A DNA stretch of 7,684 nucleotides, from positions 1 through 7,684 of the forward strand of contig JBKKBM010000149.1 of NCBI GenBank assembly GCA_046714215.1, written 5' to 3'. This stretch comes from DATLCI01 sp046714215 (GTDB lineage: Bacteria; Acidobacteriota; Terriglobia; Terriglobales; Acidobacteriaceae). Within the stretch, counting starts at the first letter, position 1; each line of letters begins with the position of its first letter. Below the pieces are notes generated by a model that did not search any database, was not told where the DNA came from, and worked only from the letters and a program-made list of their open reading frames with translations. The translations under genes were made by a program, and so were the position numbers. This document shows positions 7,384 through 7,684 of the stretch, piece by piece.

Positions 7384-7413
7384 ATTATAAGGGACGTCCC
7401 CTATTTTCCGCAA
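7384..7413 (-). promoter_or_regulatory. Candidate sigma-70 promoter for rpmB
   Basis: On the minus strand there is a consensus -10 TATAAT (7384-7389) and a -35-like TTGCGG (7408-7413) with an 18-base spacer. Transcription would start near 7376-7378, giving a leader of about 95 bases that holds a small 5-base-stem dyad (TATCC 7318-7322, GGATA 7333-7337) upstream of the Shine-Dalgarno. This is the best promoter match I see in the window. Confidence 0.6.
7387..7404. repeat. 18-base dyad in the rpmB promoter spacer
   Basis: GGGACGTCCC (7391-7400) is a perfect palindrome. Outward, after one mismatched pair, ATA (7387-7389) and TAT (7402-7404) pair again. The dyad overlaps the -10 hexamer and occupies the spacer, the place of a repressor operator. 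Motifs around GGGACGTCCC also occur as ends of small transposon or REP-like elements, so a repeat remnant is an equal possibility. Confidence 0.5.
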
Positions 7414-7416
7414 ATC

Positions 7417-7510
7417 CCGGCCTTTTGTCATCCCGAGCGGCACCTCCGGCCTTTTGTCATCCCGACAGAGCTGCGAACCGCAGGTGAGCCGCGACGAGGG
7501 ATCCCTACCC
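7417..7510 (+). repeat. Tandem GTCATCCCGA-type dispersed repeat
   Basis: A perfect 20-base direct repeat, CCGGCCTTTTGTCATCCCGA, occurs at 7417-7436 and 7446-7465, 29 bases apart. The first copy is cut short after GCGG. The second continues through GAGCCGCGACGAGGGATCCCTACC to about 7510. Intergenic repeats of the form gtcatcccgag...gagggatccctac are familiar from many bacterial genomes, including Acidobacteriota; this is recalled and was not searched. A tandem partial copy suggests slippage or insertion of one element next to another. Confidence 0.6.
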
Positions 7511-7586
7511 TCAAGACATTGATTCATTTCTACATTTGCAGAAATGAGCAAATGGTCCAATCCTCCTTGGTTTATCCTCGAAGGAA
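7511..7586 (+). other. 5' region of the DUF971 gene, no clear signals
   Basis: This AT-richer stretch lies between the dispersed repeat and the right-edge gene. It probably contains that gene's promoter, but no convincing pair of hexamers is seen; TTGATT at 7519-7524 is a possible -35 without a good -10. An in-frame TGA at 7545-7547 limits how far upstream the gene can start. Confidence 0.3.
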
Positions 7587-7684
7587 ATGTCCTCCTCCAT
7601 CCCCAAGCACGTCCGCGTGAACCAGACCGCCGGCACCGGCATGGACATAGACTGGACGGACGGCCACCAGAGCCACTACAAATT
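7587..7684 (+). CDS. DUF971 / GBBH-like N-terminal domain protein, N-terminal fragment
   Basis: The gene runs off the right edge; 32 complete codons are seen. The segment MDIDWTDGHQSHYK matches the start of the DUF971 domain, whose pattern is a D-W-x-D-G-H-x-S-x-Y strand followed by LR and a cysteine pair (CxxC); the cysteines would lie beyond the window. The same fold forms the N-terminal domain of gamma-butyrobetaine hydroxylase, and stand-alone versions are often found near or fused to Mrp/ApbC iron-sulfur scaffold ATPases, although their own function is not settled. ATG at 7587 is the first in-frame start after a TGA at 7545. The AAGGA before it is almost touching the ATG, so spacing is abnormally short; GTG 7617 and ATG 7641 are in-frame alternatives with no better ribosome site. 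Confidence 0.7.
   Translation, partial: MSSSIPKHVRVNQTAGTGMDIDWTDGHQSHYK

Noticed and set aside
7369..7560. 63-residue minus-strand frame upstream of rpmB
   Set aside because: Its sequence is the tandem GTCATCCCGA repeat read in reverse (RDDKRPEVPLGMTKGRD); it also covers the rpmB promoter.

Overview
The window looks like an ordinary chromosomal segment of a GC-rich free-living bacterium. It most likely belongs to the Acidobacteriota (Koribacter/Terriglobia-like). That assignment is an inference from the protein sequences and from dispersed palindromes with GGCTTCAGCC / GGCTTTAGCC cores; I could not run a database search. No mobile-element gene, defence island, CRISPR array, tRNA or rRNA is visible.

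Layout from left to right. Positions 1-167 are the 3' end of a plus-strand aspartate/glutamate-racemase-family gene. Positions 143-412 hold a cluster of hairpin-forming repeats, most of them arranged as two-hairpin units. Three minus-strand genes follow, transcribed right to left: mfd (6454 to 2903, transcription-repair coupling factor), galU (2821 to 1940, UTP-glucose-1-phosphate uridylyltransferase) and an exported metal-dependent amidohydrolase (1937 to 435). galU and the amidohydrolase are 2 bases apart and are probably cotranscribed. galU has its own candidate promoter in the 81-base gap after mfd.

Divergent from mfd, across 161 bases that contain a small dispersed repeat, is plus-strand ridA (6616-6993, imine/enamine deaminase). 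ridA converges on minus-strand rpmB (7281 to 7060, ribosomal protein L28 of the four-cysteine type), with one perfect hairpin between them as a shared terminator. Upstream of rpmB lies a strong candidate promoter with a dyad in its spacer, then a tandem GTCATCCCGA-type repeat. At the right edge the start of a plus-strand DUF971 (GBBH-like N-terminal domain) gene is cut off.

The genes are mostly housekeeping: DNA repair, nucleotide-sugar supply, metabolite damage control and translation. They do not form one pathway. The parts worth a second look are intergenic: the dimeric hairpin array that runs into the racemase C-terminus, the dyads over the rpmB and galU promoters, and two families of dispersed repeats.
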